Of a stretch of DNA of 64,000 nt, positions 1 through 14,257 are shown piece by piece. Every line of letters starts with the position of its first letter. Position 1 is the first letter of the stretch. The stretch is taken from the NCBI RefSeq assembly GCF_031877795.1, contig NC_133933.1, forward strand, positions 66,970,484 to 67,034,483. The letters run 5' to 3'. The stretch comes from Strix aluco. Its lineage: Eukaryota; Chordata; Aves; Strigiformes; Strigidae. Both the position numbers and the translations under genes were made by a program. The notes beneath the pieces were generated by a model. It did not search any database and was not told the origin of the DNA. It saw only the letters and a list, made by a program, of their open reading frames with translations.

Positions 1-2326
1 CAAAACTGTACAACTAAGAGTATTTTAAAATATTTTCTTGCTTAAATTTTGTAAATTGTTTCATAGGTTTCAGAAGCCACTGCGGGTTTATATACAGATT
101 TTTAAGATGTTTGCAACTCCTGATTCAAATTCAAAATGTGTAATACCCACATTTTCATCTCCAAATGTTTGTCAACAGAAGTTTCCAGGTGACTTTAAAT
201 GACCGGTAAACCGTTCTGAATGCCAAACGGCACAGACAAAACCAGGATATTTGATTTGTGATGGAGGCTGGCAGCACCTACTTTAATGAGGAAGAAAGGT
301 GTAGGCAACTGCTAAAAAAGCTCTGGTTTACCACATCTGAATAGGTAGTCCTCCCCTGATGGGTTATGTTACTTGGTCAGTAGGTTGCAACTGTGAAGGA
401 AACGTCAGTTGCCCATCACACAGATCCTCCTCTGATGCTTTCTCCTCCTCCTCCTCATTTTCTGGTGGAAGGAGGAGGGTTTCACAACTCTACAGCTGTC
501 CATTCTTTTCATGTGGGTATAAATTAAGGAAAGACCATAACCTCATGAGGGTGATTTAAAGCAACAATTTTGCCCATCGTAATGATAATAATTTAATATC
601 TTCAGTAGGATGTCAAAATGATGTTTCTCCCTTCATCTGCATAATAAAGAGTTTCCTTTTAACTTTAATAATCCTTGTTCTATCATCTGTGACCAGCAGA
701 ATGTATTATTAGCAAAAAATAGAATTTATATAATTAGAGATTTATGGGCTTACACTGAACCCTTAACCAGTCTATTTCTGTTTCTATACACCACAGTTTT
801 CCTGTTTGTTTTCGCAGCTGGTAAGAGCCTGGGAGGCCATTAAAATGGAAATTGCGAAAAATTTTCATATAGAAACCTTTCCCACTGGAAAAAGCTGGTT
901 TGGATAAAAAAATCAAAGCAACTTTTATGAACTGGTTTGGTTTAATAAAGACTTTCACCCCAAAATTATTAGAACAGAGTGTAACACTTCATTTTCAGAC
1001 TTAGGCACTTAATTTTGATATTATTTTTATTCATGTGAAACAACAAACAGTGCATAATGAGATTAATTTTTTAGTCTTATCAAAATGAAAGGATTTGACC
1101 TTATGAAAATAACTTTAGTAAATCCTTAGTTTATGTTTTTAAATAACTTTTCCTTTTGATTTTTTAAGTCTATCTCACAACAGGTGGAAATATGAAAATA
1201 TTAAACCATAAATTGCAGAAAAGATATTTCTTCACGGACAACTGTCAATAAATGGAATTTTTGGGGATGAATTTTATGAAGGTTTTGATTCTAGTGAATA
1301 ACCAGGAGCTATTTTTCATTAAGGAACTTCTTTACAGGGAAACAGAAATCTGAATAAGTGTGGAAGAGAAATATTCTTGCAGTTAGATGTAATGAAATGA
1401 AAAGGCAGAAGAAATGTCCATTCTGGTGGGCACCACGAATGTCCTGTCCATTTGAAAACTGAGTACCGAACCCCAAGCTCTGTAGCTGGGGCTTCAGCCT
1501 ATTTGGGCAGGTCAGGCACTGCCTTAAAGTGAAGCCATGCTCAGACTGACACCCCAGCACTGGCTGCACTGCTCACCCCAAGCCACTGAGCAACTGGCAC
1601 ATCAGTCTCCTTAGACCTACCTGAGGAAAAATCCCGTGACAAGGCTGCACGGGATGCACACCTGGACCCAGAGACAAAGCTGAATCAGAGCCTGCCTCTT
1701 TCTTCATGATGGGAGATATTGCAACACCGACGCGGTTGCTATTGCTGAGGATAATATGTTGTAAAGTATTGGCTTCTGCTTCAGTCCAGGGTGTCATCCG
1801 TGACATTTCCTTTGCTCCCTATGTAGTACAAGATGGATTACAAGCAAAGGGAAGACTATTAATTGTATAATTAGCAAATTATTTAAGTTGAAATGTTACT
1901 GATTTAGTAAGAGCTTTTATTGCAGCACAAACAAGCAGCCATGTCTCACATAAAAGACACAAAGCTTTTTGGTCATAGCTCTTCAGAAGTTATTAGTGTT
2001 AAAGCTTTTTCAAGCTACCCTGGGCTAAAAGGTTGACTGATTGATCAGCAGCTGCACTAATTGGAAATCTTTCAGCCATCAATCAAGAAGGAGGTGGGGG
2101 CAAAGGACAAATGCACATGTTCAAGACAAGAGTCTGCATTCCAGTTCAATGAATTAGTATTAACCCCCATGTTTATCCGCTCTTGTCTGATTACACTTGA
2201 AGTCTTCTGATATCAGAAATTCAGGACAGCTTGTCCTTCCACAGCCCAAAGAAGGCTTTCCCTAAGCATCCAGGGAAAAAAAGCCCTGAAGCCACACAAA
2301 AATGATGGAAAGGATCAAGGGTTACC
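1..2326. other. Intergenic, AT-rich, no gene seen
   Basis: Only short random frames occur on either strand, with frequent stops. No repeat family, RNA gene or splice-consistent exon was recognised. Confidence 0.6.
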
Positions 2327-2349
2327 TTTTTTTTTTTTTTCCCCCCCCC
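2327..2349. repeat. T14-C9 homopolymer tract
   Basis: A pyrimidine run of 14 T followed directly by 9 C. It may be a slippage or assembly-error hotspot. Confidence 0.9.
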
Positions 2350-2867
2350 AGGAAATGCAGAGTGATCATGATTGGTCAGGTCAGTAAGTGAACTACAGAA
2401 GGAATGAGTGGTGTGGAGGATGAGGAGGCCATACTGAGAGCTTTTTTTAAGGAAAACGTGACAGTGAGGAAGCAGCTCAAGAAGAGCTTGAAATAGCTGC
2501 TAATCCTGATGTGGAATGCCAGTATTTCAAGTACTGCAATGGATTGCTCTCAATGTTATTTTTCAATTACATGTTGTTACTGCTGCAGCTAGTGATCCAC
2601 GTGGGAGTGCTGTGAGGAAAGATTTTAGTGAGCTGCATGTACAAACTGGGCTTTCAGTGCTAGAATTTGCTTTAGGAAAGTCATCATCTTTCAGCAGTTT
2701 GTTGTGTGTGAGGGTTTGGGAGGAAAGGGAACCTACCAGGGGTTGAGTTTAGCTGTGATTTTAATGAGTGGGAACCTCAATTTTGCCTACATGTGTGGAT
2801 ATGAGGGATGAACATGAAAACATGGCCAATAATCCAGTGAGTGCAGTAACAGAGTGCTATAAACCTC

Positions 2868-2965
2868 CAGTGCCACTTATCTCCTCTGAGCATCTGTTTC
2901 TGTGTAAAATAGCATCTCATAGAGTTGTTGGGAGGATGAATATTTGAAAGGTACACTGAAACTGT
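2868..2965 (+). repeat. MIR-like ancient SINE relic
   Basis: CCACTTATCTCCTCTGAGCA, then CTGTTTCTGTGTAAAATAG and CTCATAGAGTTGTTGGGAGG follow the order of the MIR SINE central region. The relic is strongly decayed. Confidence 0.55.
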
Positions 2966-5900
2966 GGATATTTTTTGCATTTAGCTGTAATTGGTTGCTA
3001 AAGCTGGCAAACAATCTAAGCCAGTTGTTCCTCAGGATGCCAGCTCAGCCACTCCTCAAAGGTAACGCCCAAGGCAACATCACCACCACCCTGATCTGAA
3101 AAGAAATAAAGAAGCTGCTTTCCTTCCTCTTACTCTTCTGTGTCCCCAAATCACAATTTGCTTACGTCAGACACCATGGTGATTGAAGCAGGTGAAGCAA
3201 TACTGCCCTTTGTGTCCTTTCCCATGTTTTAGAGAAGGAGCAACTGTGCTAGTTCAAAACACTCGGAATATTTTCAGTAACTTTTGCTGCTGATTCAGAA
3301 CAGCCTGTAAACTGTTTGGGAGTTGTATATGTTCTAACAGAAACCAGCATCACTTTTTTTTGCAGGCTTAGCTGAAAGTTCAAACCTTGCATGTTAGAGA
3401 GGTTGAAGCCTACCCCTCTGTGATCCGCAGAAATGGTGCTGGTACTGGGTTTACTGCAGTGCCCCAAGGACACCAGGATAACTATCACTGTTGCATTAGC
3501 AGTGCTAGTGTTGTCATTCTCCTCCCAGTTTATGGCACAGCAGTGATTATTACCTCGTGTGTATTGGAAGCTGCCATGGCAGAAGTCAGTTTGTTCCGGT
3601 AACTGAGCAACGCATTGCTGTTGCATGGGGGGATGATGAATCATGAGGGTGTTGGTTCAGGCTCAGCAGGGTTTGGCTCAGGGAAAGCATTAAACAAAGA
3701 AGCCTAACAAATCTTACAAAAAGCCAGAAAAACACTAACGTTGTCATTGTCCAGGTCAGGGACTGACCCGTGCAACAGATAGCAGTGTGTGCACAGGAAA
3801 AATCCCTGGCTTCGCACACAGAGGTGCCAGGTAGCAGAGGCAGACCCATCAAGTGACCAGAAAATAAATTATATTTACTCTGATTTTTTTTCCCCTCCTG
3901 GCATTACTCTGTCCTGTATTAAACAAAAGCAAGGCTCTAATATTTGCGTGTGTGTGAAGGTGAACACAGAGACACAGCAACAGCTTTTGGAAGAACAGTG
4001 GCTTTAATGGATTTTAGGGCTTCTAGCAGAATTAGAAGCTTTGAAATTTGGTACCAATTTTAGAAACAGACTAAAGAAATGAATGCTCTTAATCAATTTT
4101 TCTTTTAATTTTGAACAGATTTATGAGAGTTTAATATCCCATAGTGAGTATTATGTAAATTTTCCTATTCTCTGCTAATAAAACAGGAAACAATGAACAG
4201 TGGGGCCATATCAATTACACGATTTGATAAGGCTGGTAAATAAACAAGCAAACGAAGCCAGGAAATGCAGGTTTTGAGTGTGTAAATCTATAACTTCACT
4301 AACAAGAGGCTGTGCAAATAGCAATACATTTGGTTTAGGTTGTATGTGAGCTGTGACACAGATCAGTCTTTACCCTGGAAGGCAAACCTCTTTATCAGGG
4401 AGCCTTCAAGTGGGAATGTAGAAGTAGCCGACTGAAAGCTTATCCTTTACTCCAGGTATCATGGGGTTATATCTTGAACCAGTAACTTTCAGTTGTTTCT
4501 TTTTAAACATAAATCAACCTCAACTGAGTTTCAGCACTGACATTTAGAAATCCCCGTTCTAAATTGAGCTTGCTTGAGCCATAAGAAGTTTTGTCCATAT
4601 CAGAAGCTGTCTGATTATCAAGTCTTCTCATTTGTCAATATTAGAAAGATCAATTTTGTGTCATAAAAATGAGATGTGACTAGAGCTCTTGCTTTCCCAG
4701 AACCTGGCTGTGAAAGTCTTTCAAAGCTGCAGAGGAGGATCTTTTTCCAATTTCATTTCTTACTACTCCCTTTGTTAGTTGTCATTGCCTCTTGCCATAG
4801 GTTATACCTCACTGATCTGCCTGCAGAGCGAGTTGTGAATGATTTCTAGCTTGTTTCAGGCACAGTCAGTTGGATTATTTCAAACTTTTTCCCACCAAGT
4901 CTCTACTTTCCTCTGATTTACATTATTTAGCTTTGTGATTAACAGTGACATGAATTAGAAAATGTTTCTGCAATTGTGGTGTGAACAGAAGAGCTGTGGA
5001 AGAAAAAAACAGCTGGGAAACACTTTTTCTGCTGTTACAGGACCCACAAGAGGGCCCCTGTCCTTGCAATACGAAGTGCATCTCTGAAAGCTTCTCTAGC
5101 TGGGCCCAATCATGTTTTCATCAAGGTCTTTGGCAAGTCCTTCTTCATGAGTACGTGGATGTGATTTATTTTTTCAAACTACACTTAGTTCTCTGCCTGT
5201 TTCCTTCAAAATCCCACAGATCTCCTTTAGAAACACCCATACAAAGTGACAATGTAAAGCACTTCTGTGTAGCCCAAACGTACAGATAATTCTCCATTAA
5301 TGCTTTTGCTGGTTTCAAAGGAAAAATCCATTGCACCTCGGGGAAAATAAAGATACAACAGCACATAAAATATCAAGATATGTTCAAGTGGGCATGTAAG
5401 ATATCTACAGGAGCTCAGGATCTTCTGGCTTACTCAGTACACCCAACAGATAACCCAAACTAACCAAACAAAACCAAAATCATTTTTCTATATTAACATT
5501 CAAGTCATACGTTGAGTAAAACAGATCTGTATTTGGTTTTGGGATTCTATCATTTTAAGAAAAATTCTCCTTTGAAGCAGAGAGCCAAAATGAAAATTAT
5601 TTTTTACTAGTCCCAAGAAGCAAATTAAGTCAGCTGACTGGCACCATCAGCAAGAAGGATTGATTGAACTGAACTAACCTTTCTCCTTTCTTATATCAGG
5701 AGTTGAAACACACTAGTAAGGCAGCATTGGTTCCTGTTTTGTTGCTTCTTGCTTGTGTTGTTGCTTCTTACGCTGTACCTGTTGGTAAATGAAGGCAGAA
5801 TTGCTTCTTCCACCACAACTGACAGTTGGGTGCATTTCATGTGAAATAAGTGTGAGGAAACATGAAAATAAGGAAAGTTAAGAACAGATCTTTGAAATGG

Positions 5901-8900
5901 ATCTGAGACAAAAATTTATGCAGCTGCAGTGCAGCCTCCTTCAACAGTCAATACTTTTATAGTCAGCAGAGTCTGAGGAAAATAATCTCCTCGTGTGCTC
6001 CTCCCTTGAGGAGAAGGTGAGCCCAGCCTGAGCAACTTTGGCATAGACATCTAAGAGAGGTTAACCGATCTCTATGTCCATCTCTCTCTTGATTTGTGTA
6101 TCAATTTCAATAATCTCAGATTTTAAGGCTTTAAGGGATTTGCCCCTACAGTCTTGCATCTTACATTACACAACCATAAATGTTTTTTAGTGATTAAAAT
6201 GTCAATACTGCCAAAGTCAGCCCTCATAGTTTATCTGTCAGAAGAGTGAGATCACTTTTCCAACTTTTTAAATGCTTACTGTTTTGAAGGATTAATAGAG
6301 AAAAATAAAAAAATCCAAGCAACCCCCCTTTGCCTGTTCTAATCCCTGGATCATCTTAAGGTGGGAAGAAAATGCTGATCAGACTTCACAGTTTTTGTGC
6401 TTATTTTCCATACTGCTGAGTTGTGGTCAGCTTGAGGCTGAGTTCTGATACAGATCTGGGCCTGTATGACCCAATGCTTTGCTGAGACCTCCTGACCCAG
6501 AGAGGCCTTCATGGTCCAAGGATCTCCTCTCCTGGAATAAGATGGGCGTGATCCTCTGGGGACCAGGGACTGCCAGGAAGGAGGGATGACTCTCCACTCA
6601 TTCTGGGGGAAAGGGGCTCTGTTGTTAGCCTCTGACAGACCTCAGGCACAGAAGGTCTGTAAAATAAAGCAGGAACTGAGAAGACTTGGTTTTAGTGGCT
6701 TGGTTGGGAAAATTTTAACAAGTAAGGGACTTGTCCTGTGTTACCCAAAGTAATAAGTGCTTCATGAGTCAAAATGTAAGGCTTTACTGATGCTGACATT
6801 GGTAGTATTGACATTTTCTATTGTAATATGAGTATACCTGTAATACTCATTCTGCTCTTGGGTAACTGAGGACCCCAGGCATAAAGCGGGGGTGAATCAG
6901 GCTCTAGATTTTGATAATCCCTTTTGGTTCCTTCCTTTCCCAGTCTTGCCAGAGAATGTTTTCTGGAATTAATGAAAAAATACTTACTATATAATTTTTT
7001 TTGAAAAAAAAGAGTTATTAGAAAATAAATAAATCAAATAATATTGAGAAGCACTGTAATTACACCTTAGTTGCCTATGCTTCTTGCATGTTGCACCCTT
7101 CCCATTACAGCTGGGTGGGACTAGTCTCCTTTCTTGAATCCCTAGGCTTGAATCCCTGAGAGCTGGTGATGTTGCTGGAAGCCAACAGAGCCACCTCTAT
7201 GGTGCTCCCCATCAGCCGGGCTGAGGAAATCTACTCCAACCAGGCTGCCAGGAAGCACAGCAGTGCTAAATCCTGTGTGTTAGCATGCAAATTTTTCTGT
7301 ATTCGTGGCCTCTGCAGCTTCTTGTAAGCCTGTTCCCAGGGAAAGTGAATGGCAAAATCCCCTCTGACTACATTTTACGGAAGGCAGTTCAAGTGCTGGG
7401 TTTGTATCTGTTTTTCTAGCCCAATGAACCCATAAAGTGGTTCATTAACATCTCCCCCTCCAGAGATGATGTGATCCTGCCTTCTGCAGTCAAAGGTCCA
7501 TAATTTAACTGAAGTTAAACCTGCAGCCATAGTCTCAGCTCGGGCTGCAGCACAGGAGCTCTTTACTTCAGTTGTTTGCTTTACACCCCATTGAGCTTAA
7601 CCTTTACTATGCAGATCTCTTAGAGAAAAGATTCATTCTAGTCATATGGCTGGAGTTTTCCATCCACCTCCCCCAAAAAAACCCCCCAAACCTCTCAGTC
7701 CATCCTGTCATGCATATTGCAATAACTAAGGGACAGTGCACACGAGAGGAAGAATTAACTGCAGCATTCAGAAAGGCTAGCAGTACTTACTGGCACTGTT
7801 ACTGCCTGATATCAGTACAAACAACCTTCATGTGCAAATTTGTTATTAAACAGGCTTATAGTACCTACACACCTATTCCACTTCATGTAGATTTTTCTTT
7901 TATGGCACAAAATAGTCAAAAGGTAGTGTTTACGAGCAATGCCTTTTCACCAGGAACACTGTCACAAGTTCAGCTGCAGCTTATCATGGCCTGGAGTTCT
8001 TTGAAGTTTATCCTAAACAAATCCAAGTAAACAATAATTAGCTGTGGATTGGTGTGGGTCTTAATCAGAAGGCACAAAGGATTCATATTTATTAAACTTC
8101 TTGTACCAGGCAAGTTTATCTCCCAGGTAGAAATGTGTTACGACCTTCAATGGCTCCCCTAAAAATATCTCACAAGAATCTCAAGCATCTTACCCTTTTC
8201 AAACAGCTCTAGAAAAGGCATTTTGCTTTCTCAGATTGAATACAACACTCAGAATAGTAGCTTCTAAAGCAAACCTTGAGTTATCAGTGATCTGCTTTGG
8301 GCATTTCACTCATTTTTTTTTTACATCTTAATTTACTTGTTCAAACCATGAGAGCAGCTCAAGCCTTTCTGTGGTGAGGAGGGAGGACTTCACTCCTTTA
8401 ACAGCATTTTCCAATAGGTTATTTATTATGTAGGACAAATAATAATTTGTTATGCAAGGCTATAACAACTTTAAAAATTTATCAGTGAATCCTCCCATGT
8501 AAAACTCAGTTGCTGACCACAACTTAGTTTTTGATGTGGTAGCTGGTTGATTTTTGAAGTTAAAATTTTCTCAGTTGTTTGACTTAGAAAGCAACCTTAG
8601 CAACATTGACCTCTCTTTATTTCATTTCTAGAGACTTAGTTTTTGTAGTAAGGAGGTTGTAATCCCTTCTAGGGATTCCCTGGCAAACTATAAGCATGTG
8701 CCCTTGGTTAGTTTCCTCAGCAGGCAGAGCCAGCTAAACCTTGTGGTTATAAAGGTGTGCTGTTTTTTGGAAGGAAGAACTGTCAAGGTCAGTACAGATG
8801 GTCTGATGGTCTTAGCCTTTTAACACCCCCAGTCCCAGCAGTTACTAAATTAAAAAGTTGTACCCTTTCCCCATGGACACATGCCCAAAACAGTTTACAC

Positions 8901-11241
8901 TGAGATTTTAATAAGGCAACTAGAAGACTCAATGGTATGATGAGTTTGAATTTAAGGAGTAAATTTGGCAAATAGTTTAGATTTCATAGCTCTGTAAGAC
9001 AGAACTGACTCCTTATATGTAAACAAAATCCCTTTTTTCTCTATATAGGAAGGGATGGAGAAAACGTTGTAGCGACAGTGTTGGCTTCTCTGCCTCCTGC
9101 AGTAGCAAATGGGGTTTGCTGTCAATGCTCAGGTTGCAGGTCCCATGACCTGAGGGTTTTTTGAATTGTGAACATGATGAGCAAGAAGGCTGAAAGTTCC
9201 CAGAGGGCTAAAACTGCAAACAGAGCTGTTGTGAGTAGTATGTCTAAACTGGGTCTCATGTTGTCCACACTTTAGCCCACAGCAGAACCTCAGATGATTC
9301 ATCCCAGAAGCAGATCACACATACAGAGCTGTGATATATCGACCAACTGTTTAGACAGAGAAACATATAGAAATCTCCTCATCCATATATTTTCCGACAC
9401 ATTTTCTAGTGTGGGATCCTGGTCAAAAGTGCTAGACCCTCCAATTGAAACCAAACCTCAATTTCTCAATTCTGGTTTCAAGTTGTTGACAGTGAATCAT
9501 TTAATGGACTGGCCACATGCTGTCATCATATGCCACTTGGTGGGCATGTGTCTGCGTTGTTTACAAGGTGTTTGCAACAAGTGAGAACATCGTTTCCCTC
9601 TTTCGTGTCACATTACAATGACACTGCACATTTAGAACTATTAAGCTCTTGGGGGTAGGGGAAGCTATGGAGCCATTCAACAACCCACTTTTATTCAGCA
9701 GATTAGAGATGGGAGGGTTCAATTTTCCAAACTTGCTGATGCAGAATATGCTGCATGTGAGTGTGTGTGGGAGAGCGACCTGTAAGGGAACAAACACACA
9801 AACAGTGATGTGGCCAGACTGGTGCTGCTAATGAGCAGGGTGGCATTAGGTGCTGGCAGTGTTGTGCTCCATAGGAGTGCTGGCTGCACTAATTACCAGA
9901 GGAAGAAAAGTGGCTTATGTAATTCAGTGTTGCTAAGGTGAAATAAGAAAAGTAAAAATCAAAACACTTATTCTAGAAAAGAGCACAATCCAAAGAGTCT
10001 GAGCTCCCCAGTGCAGCCAAGCTCCTTGCCAGGCACATGGATGATGTGCTTGGTCCTCAGTGCCTGGTGCTTCTTGACTGCAGTGCAGCACCATCCCAAA
10101 TCTGCAGCAACGCCCTCAGCAAGAGGTTTCATGATCTTGAAATACATATTGTTCCATCCTCAGAAAATTATGAAAAGAGAGGTATAGTCAGCCAGCCAGC
10201 ATAGGCCTCAGGAGACCTAGACAAAGAAAAGTTCATTGTTTTGCCTGACATTCATACCCTGTGATACCTTGGGAAGTCACTTTGGGTAAATCAGTAAAGG
10301 GTAGCTATGCTTTTGAGGATGCGAGATAGTAAATGCTTGAAGACAAGAGCAGTTCTTAAAAGTTACCTTAGCTGGAGTGTTAGATACTCTTCAGGGCTGA
10401 GAAATGCATTTTTCTCCATGTGGGACTTATAATTTAACATCTGCATTAACACAGACACCAAGAGCTTCCTAAACTAAGTAGAGGTAATTCTGACACTGAT
10501 GGAGCTGGTAAGCCCCTTACATTTATTCATTCAGCAAGGAGACATGCTGCTAGCTCCCAGGATGGAAAGCCCCATGCAGTTGCCCCTACTGCCTGGGGTA
10601 GCTCAAACCCTGAAGCCTCCACTGCTCCTCTCTGCCCAGTGGCACTCACATTCCTTCCTGAGGTGGGGACACTGCAGAGGAAAAGGTAGGTGGAAGAGCA
10701 AAGCAGGAGATGGAAGGGATCACTGCCCTGAGCTCAGAGATTAGCATGTCTTACTCAAGGGAAGACCTAATTTTCTGCCTTTTCTCAAAGTACTAGTTAC
10801 ACATTTAAGAACTGTTATATCATCATGAATAGGTTAATATATGTTCATGTTCATGGACAGGGGTGGCTATAATCCAGTTCCCCATGTCTTCTCCCTTCTC
10901 TTCCACATGAGCATCTTCATCACTGTGCTGCAGAACTGTGCTACCTCTGTAGACCAGTGGGATGTGAAGCTGTGAGATTCAATGTGAGAGAAGGGACTAT
11001 AGCCATGATTTTATGGGAAGCAGCTGAACCTAGGGCTCCCATGGCCTTGTGACTACTCTACCTGCTGGTGCCTGTCAAAAAGCAAGGCACTTGTGGTATT
11101 TAGAAACCTTCAGGAATAGACAGCAGCCAAACAGGGTTTTGCTGATCTGAATCTGTGCACTTCATTCTGACGATGCACCATTTCATTACCTACATCTTTT
11201 TCAAGATCTCTATCTTTCTGCCCAGTATTGGAGAGTGAGAG
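2966..11241. other. Intergenic, no gene seen
   Basis: The longest frame (7,572-8,030, plus, 152 codons) has no recognisable domain, no family resemblance and no good start context. Apart from one doubtful SINE relic the stretch holds nothing I can name. Confidence 0.55.
10262..10345 (+). repeat. Possible MIR-like SINE relic
   Basis: TACCTTGGGAAGTCACTTTG, and 40 bp later TTTTGAGGATGCGAGATAG with AAATGCTTGAAGA, follow the MIR order. Support is modest. Confidence 0.35.
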
Positions 11242-11292
11242 GAGAATATTTATGAGCAAACTGCAGGCATAAATATACTGAAAAGTTGTGAA
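11242..11292 (+). repeat. Copy 1 of a two-copy conserved module
   Basis: A 33 bp block starting GAGAATATTTATGAGC is repeated exactly at 12,980. Similarity continues more loosely to a shared TTGTGAA. Flanking sequence is unrelated. Inside it ATTTATG and CATAAAT form inverted arms around a CTGCAG-containing centre. Confidence 0.85.
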
Positions 11293-12979
11293 ATTACATA
11301 CATTAGAATAATGAGCAAAAATACTTGACATGTCATGCCCTCCGAGTTAGGGATAAAGCAGTTATTCCTTTCCAACCAATGCAAGACTAACATTAATCAT
11401 GTCTAACCATATAATTTTAGCTTGTACAAATACATTCTGGCTCCTGTCCAGCTACTGAAAAGCTTAACCACATTATAACCACATTTTTATTATCTGTTGC
11501 TTAGGGAATCAACTTCCGGCCTCCCGAAGGTACAAAGGAAACATGAATGAACGCCGTCAGTATCTGTCTTTCTTCTAAAAGCACTTTAAGAACCATAGCA
11601 GAGATCTCCATCTCTTTTGGATGCACCCTTTCTCCTGGAGCAGGCGTCGTCTCCAGCTGCTGCCTCTGCCCCAGACAGCTCTGTGCTAGTCCTCCAGCAA
11701 GGAGATGGTACCGTTTCTGCCCAGTCCACAACAAAAGCCATCAATTTGGGAAGAAGAGTTACTGCTCATGGACTTGCAGGAGGGTCAGTAAGCTGTTAGA
11801 GATCCATGTTTACAGCTGAGTAAGAAATTGTTAGGGAGGCAGTGTGGCATTAAGGAGTTAATCAGCAGCGAGGCAGAGATTAATGTCTAATTGTAGCAAC
11901 TCCAGGCAGTTTAATTTGCTTCCCTTGGCCTTGTGACAGAGTGAAACCATCAGCTGGAGCTGTGTGAAGCCTGCTCCACCCAAATCAGGGGTTTCAACCA
12001 GAAAGTGCCTGCCAATCTGCCTGTCCTGCCTCCCTGCATGCACAGAAAAGAAGAAATCATATACAACTCTCCAACTCCTAACTTCAAACTCCTAAGCTCC
12101 TCTGCGCCGAGGGAATTACCCATGATTATATCCTTGATGGAAGCTGCCGTCTCCTCAAATTAGTTAGGCACATTCATGCGCTGAAGAAAAGATAAAGTGT
12201 CTGAACAATTTAAGATTAGTTTCTGCCTCCTTTTGTTGGAGCCATAATCACAGGGCATGGCCTCGCCCCCATGCAGGGGGGGAGAACAGGATCAAAGTTG
12301 GAACCGTGCACTGAAATACTGTTTCCTTTCTCGCTTTTCTGTCAGTCATACTCCACTGCCCTAACTCTCTCTGGAGTTAGACCAGACTCAAGAAAAGAAT
12401 GGGATGGCCTCCATTTGACGCTGGAGGTTACTTTAGTACCTGCACACCTCTTGGAAAAAAACTTATAGAAATGTGTCCACTGTAGCAGCTTTCTTTCAGA
12501 AAGAATCCAATAACACGACTTTGTACAGTAATTTATTTCTCACCTCTCCACACTGCCCAGATCCTAATAAAGGAGCTGATTTACAACATTCCACAGCAGT
12601 AGACGACTACTGGGAAAGTACCTACATGTTGCATTAGGAGCAAGAGCAACAGTGGTTGAACCTGCAGGGGAGCTTCCAGTAGGCTGGATGAAAACGCCCA
12701 GATTGGAATTTGTCAAAAAATCTGGATTATTTCCTTTACCTCAAGAAACGTATGATGCGAGACCCTAAGGGCTTACACTACATGAAAAACCATGGTCTCC
12801 CTAATATGGTGAAATCAGCCATTCACCAAAGCAATTTGCATTCCTTTCCCCCATGCAAGGCCTTGTCTGCTTTACAAGGGTGTCCTTGCCAGCCTTAATT
12901 CTGACGATTATGTTTGCTAGAGAATAATTACTTTGGGCTCCCAGCTCAGTGTCCTTGACGTTGGTTCTCAAAAGCACAG

Positions 12980-13028
12980 AGAATATTTATGAGCAAACTG
13001 CAGGCATAAATGTACGAAAGATTGTGAA
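12980..13028 (+). repeat. Copy 2 of a two-copy conserved module
   Basis: This is the second copy of the block at 11,242, same orientation, 1.74 kb away, with the first 33 bp identical. It ends in GATTGTGAA, matching AGTTGTGAA in copy 1. Confidence 0.85.
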
Positions 13029-14049
13029 CTTATGTGCATGCTGGCATGCACATGGTGACCTCAAACCGTCACAGTGAGGCACTTCGGTGGTGAGCTGCTC
13101 TTTGGAGGTGTCACAGACTGCAGCAAGTGCCACTCTCAGCCTTTGCTGAAATAGTTACCGAACTCTAAGTGATACCGTGGGGAGATTTGGCATGCACAAG
13201 GACATGCTTTTTTCGATGTGAGATACTTGCTCACAGGTTTTGTGCCTGTTACTTTCTAGGTGATAAAGACAGGATGCTTCTGTTGAAAGATGCCAGGGAC
13301 TAAATAATCGCGAGTGACTGCACACAAAAATCAGAAAATCCCTGAGCTGACCAGATGTCTGATACTAAAAGGTACCATAGCGAAGAGATGGCAATTTTTC
13401 TCCTGTCTCAAGCCCTAGGATTTGATGCTTACTCTGGCCGGTGCCGTGACAGTCAGCAAACGTTTCCTTCCAGACACAAGGAAGCTGCCGTCCAGAAAGG
13501 AGAGCTGGGTTGGGCCGGGCCCGGGAGAAAATGTCTCTGTGGCCGAGGGGACGGAGGGAGGCACAACCCTGACTCCACTGTCCCGCCGGGCGGGAGCCGG
13601 GCGCCGGCGGGTCCCGGGGCAGCGGGGAGCGGCGTTTCCCGACCCGCGGAGAGGCGGGCAGGCGCCCAGCCCAGCCTCCCTCTTCGCACCCACCTCGAAC
13701 CGGGAGCCCCACCTCGTTCTCTGTGAATATCAAAAGAGCTAAACGTTGCCTTTCCCGATGGGGCTCCACCTGAGCTGAATGGTTACCGCTCCCCAGAATC
13801 TGCCAGCGGTCACCTCCCTGCCTAAACCCTTCTGCTGGGAGGCGGGGAAGTGCCCGCCTAGCCCTGCAGGAAGGACCGAGCGGTACTGTCCTACGGGCGC
13901 TCAGCGCAGAGCGAAACAGCTTCTCGAGCTGCGGCTGGGCCCCCCCGGCCGGGACTGCCCCCCCTTCCCCCCGCGGCAGGGATTCCCCCCCGCGCCCCGC
14001 TCCGGTTTTGCCGCCGCCGCCCCGCCCGCCCCGGGACGCGCCCTCCCTC

Positions 14050-14122
14050 CCGCCCGCCCGCCCGCCTGCCTGCCTGCCTGCCCGCCTGCCTGCCCGCCTG
14101 CCTGCCTGCCTGCCTGCCTGCC
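14050..14122. repeat. CCTG/CCCG tetranucleotide array
   Basis: About 18 tandem copies of CCTG interspersed with CCCG, inside the orphan CpG island. It generates the Ala-Cys-Leu-Pro and Gly-Arg-Gln-Ala repeats in the spurious frames on the two strands. Confidence 0.9.
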
Positions 14123-14227
14123 GGCCCCTCTGGCCACGCCCCCCGGCCCCGCCCCCGCCTCGGCGGCTCTGCCCGCGCCCGCCCTCTGGCGGCGCCCGGC
14201 GGCACCGGCTCCGGGCCAGGCGCTCCT

Positions 14228-14257
14228 CGGGGCCGGGCAGGGCCGGGCAGGGCCGGG
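14228..14257. repeat. Tandem GGGCCGGGCA 10-mer, about three copies
   Basis: Three consecutive copies of GGGCCGGGCA-like units lie within the CpG island, about 100 bp after the tetranucleotide array. Confidence 0.7.

Noticed and set aside
7572-8030. 152-codon frame on the plus strand
   Set aside because: It is the longest frame in the AT-rich left half but has no recognisable motif or homologue and no coding-like neighbours.
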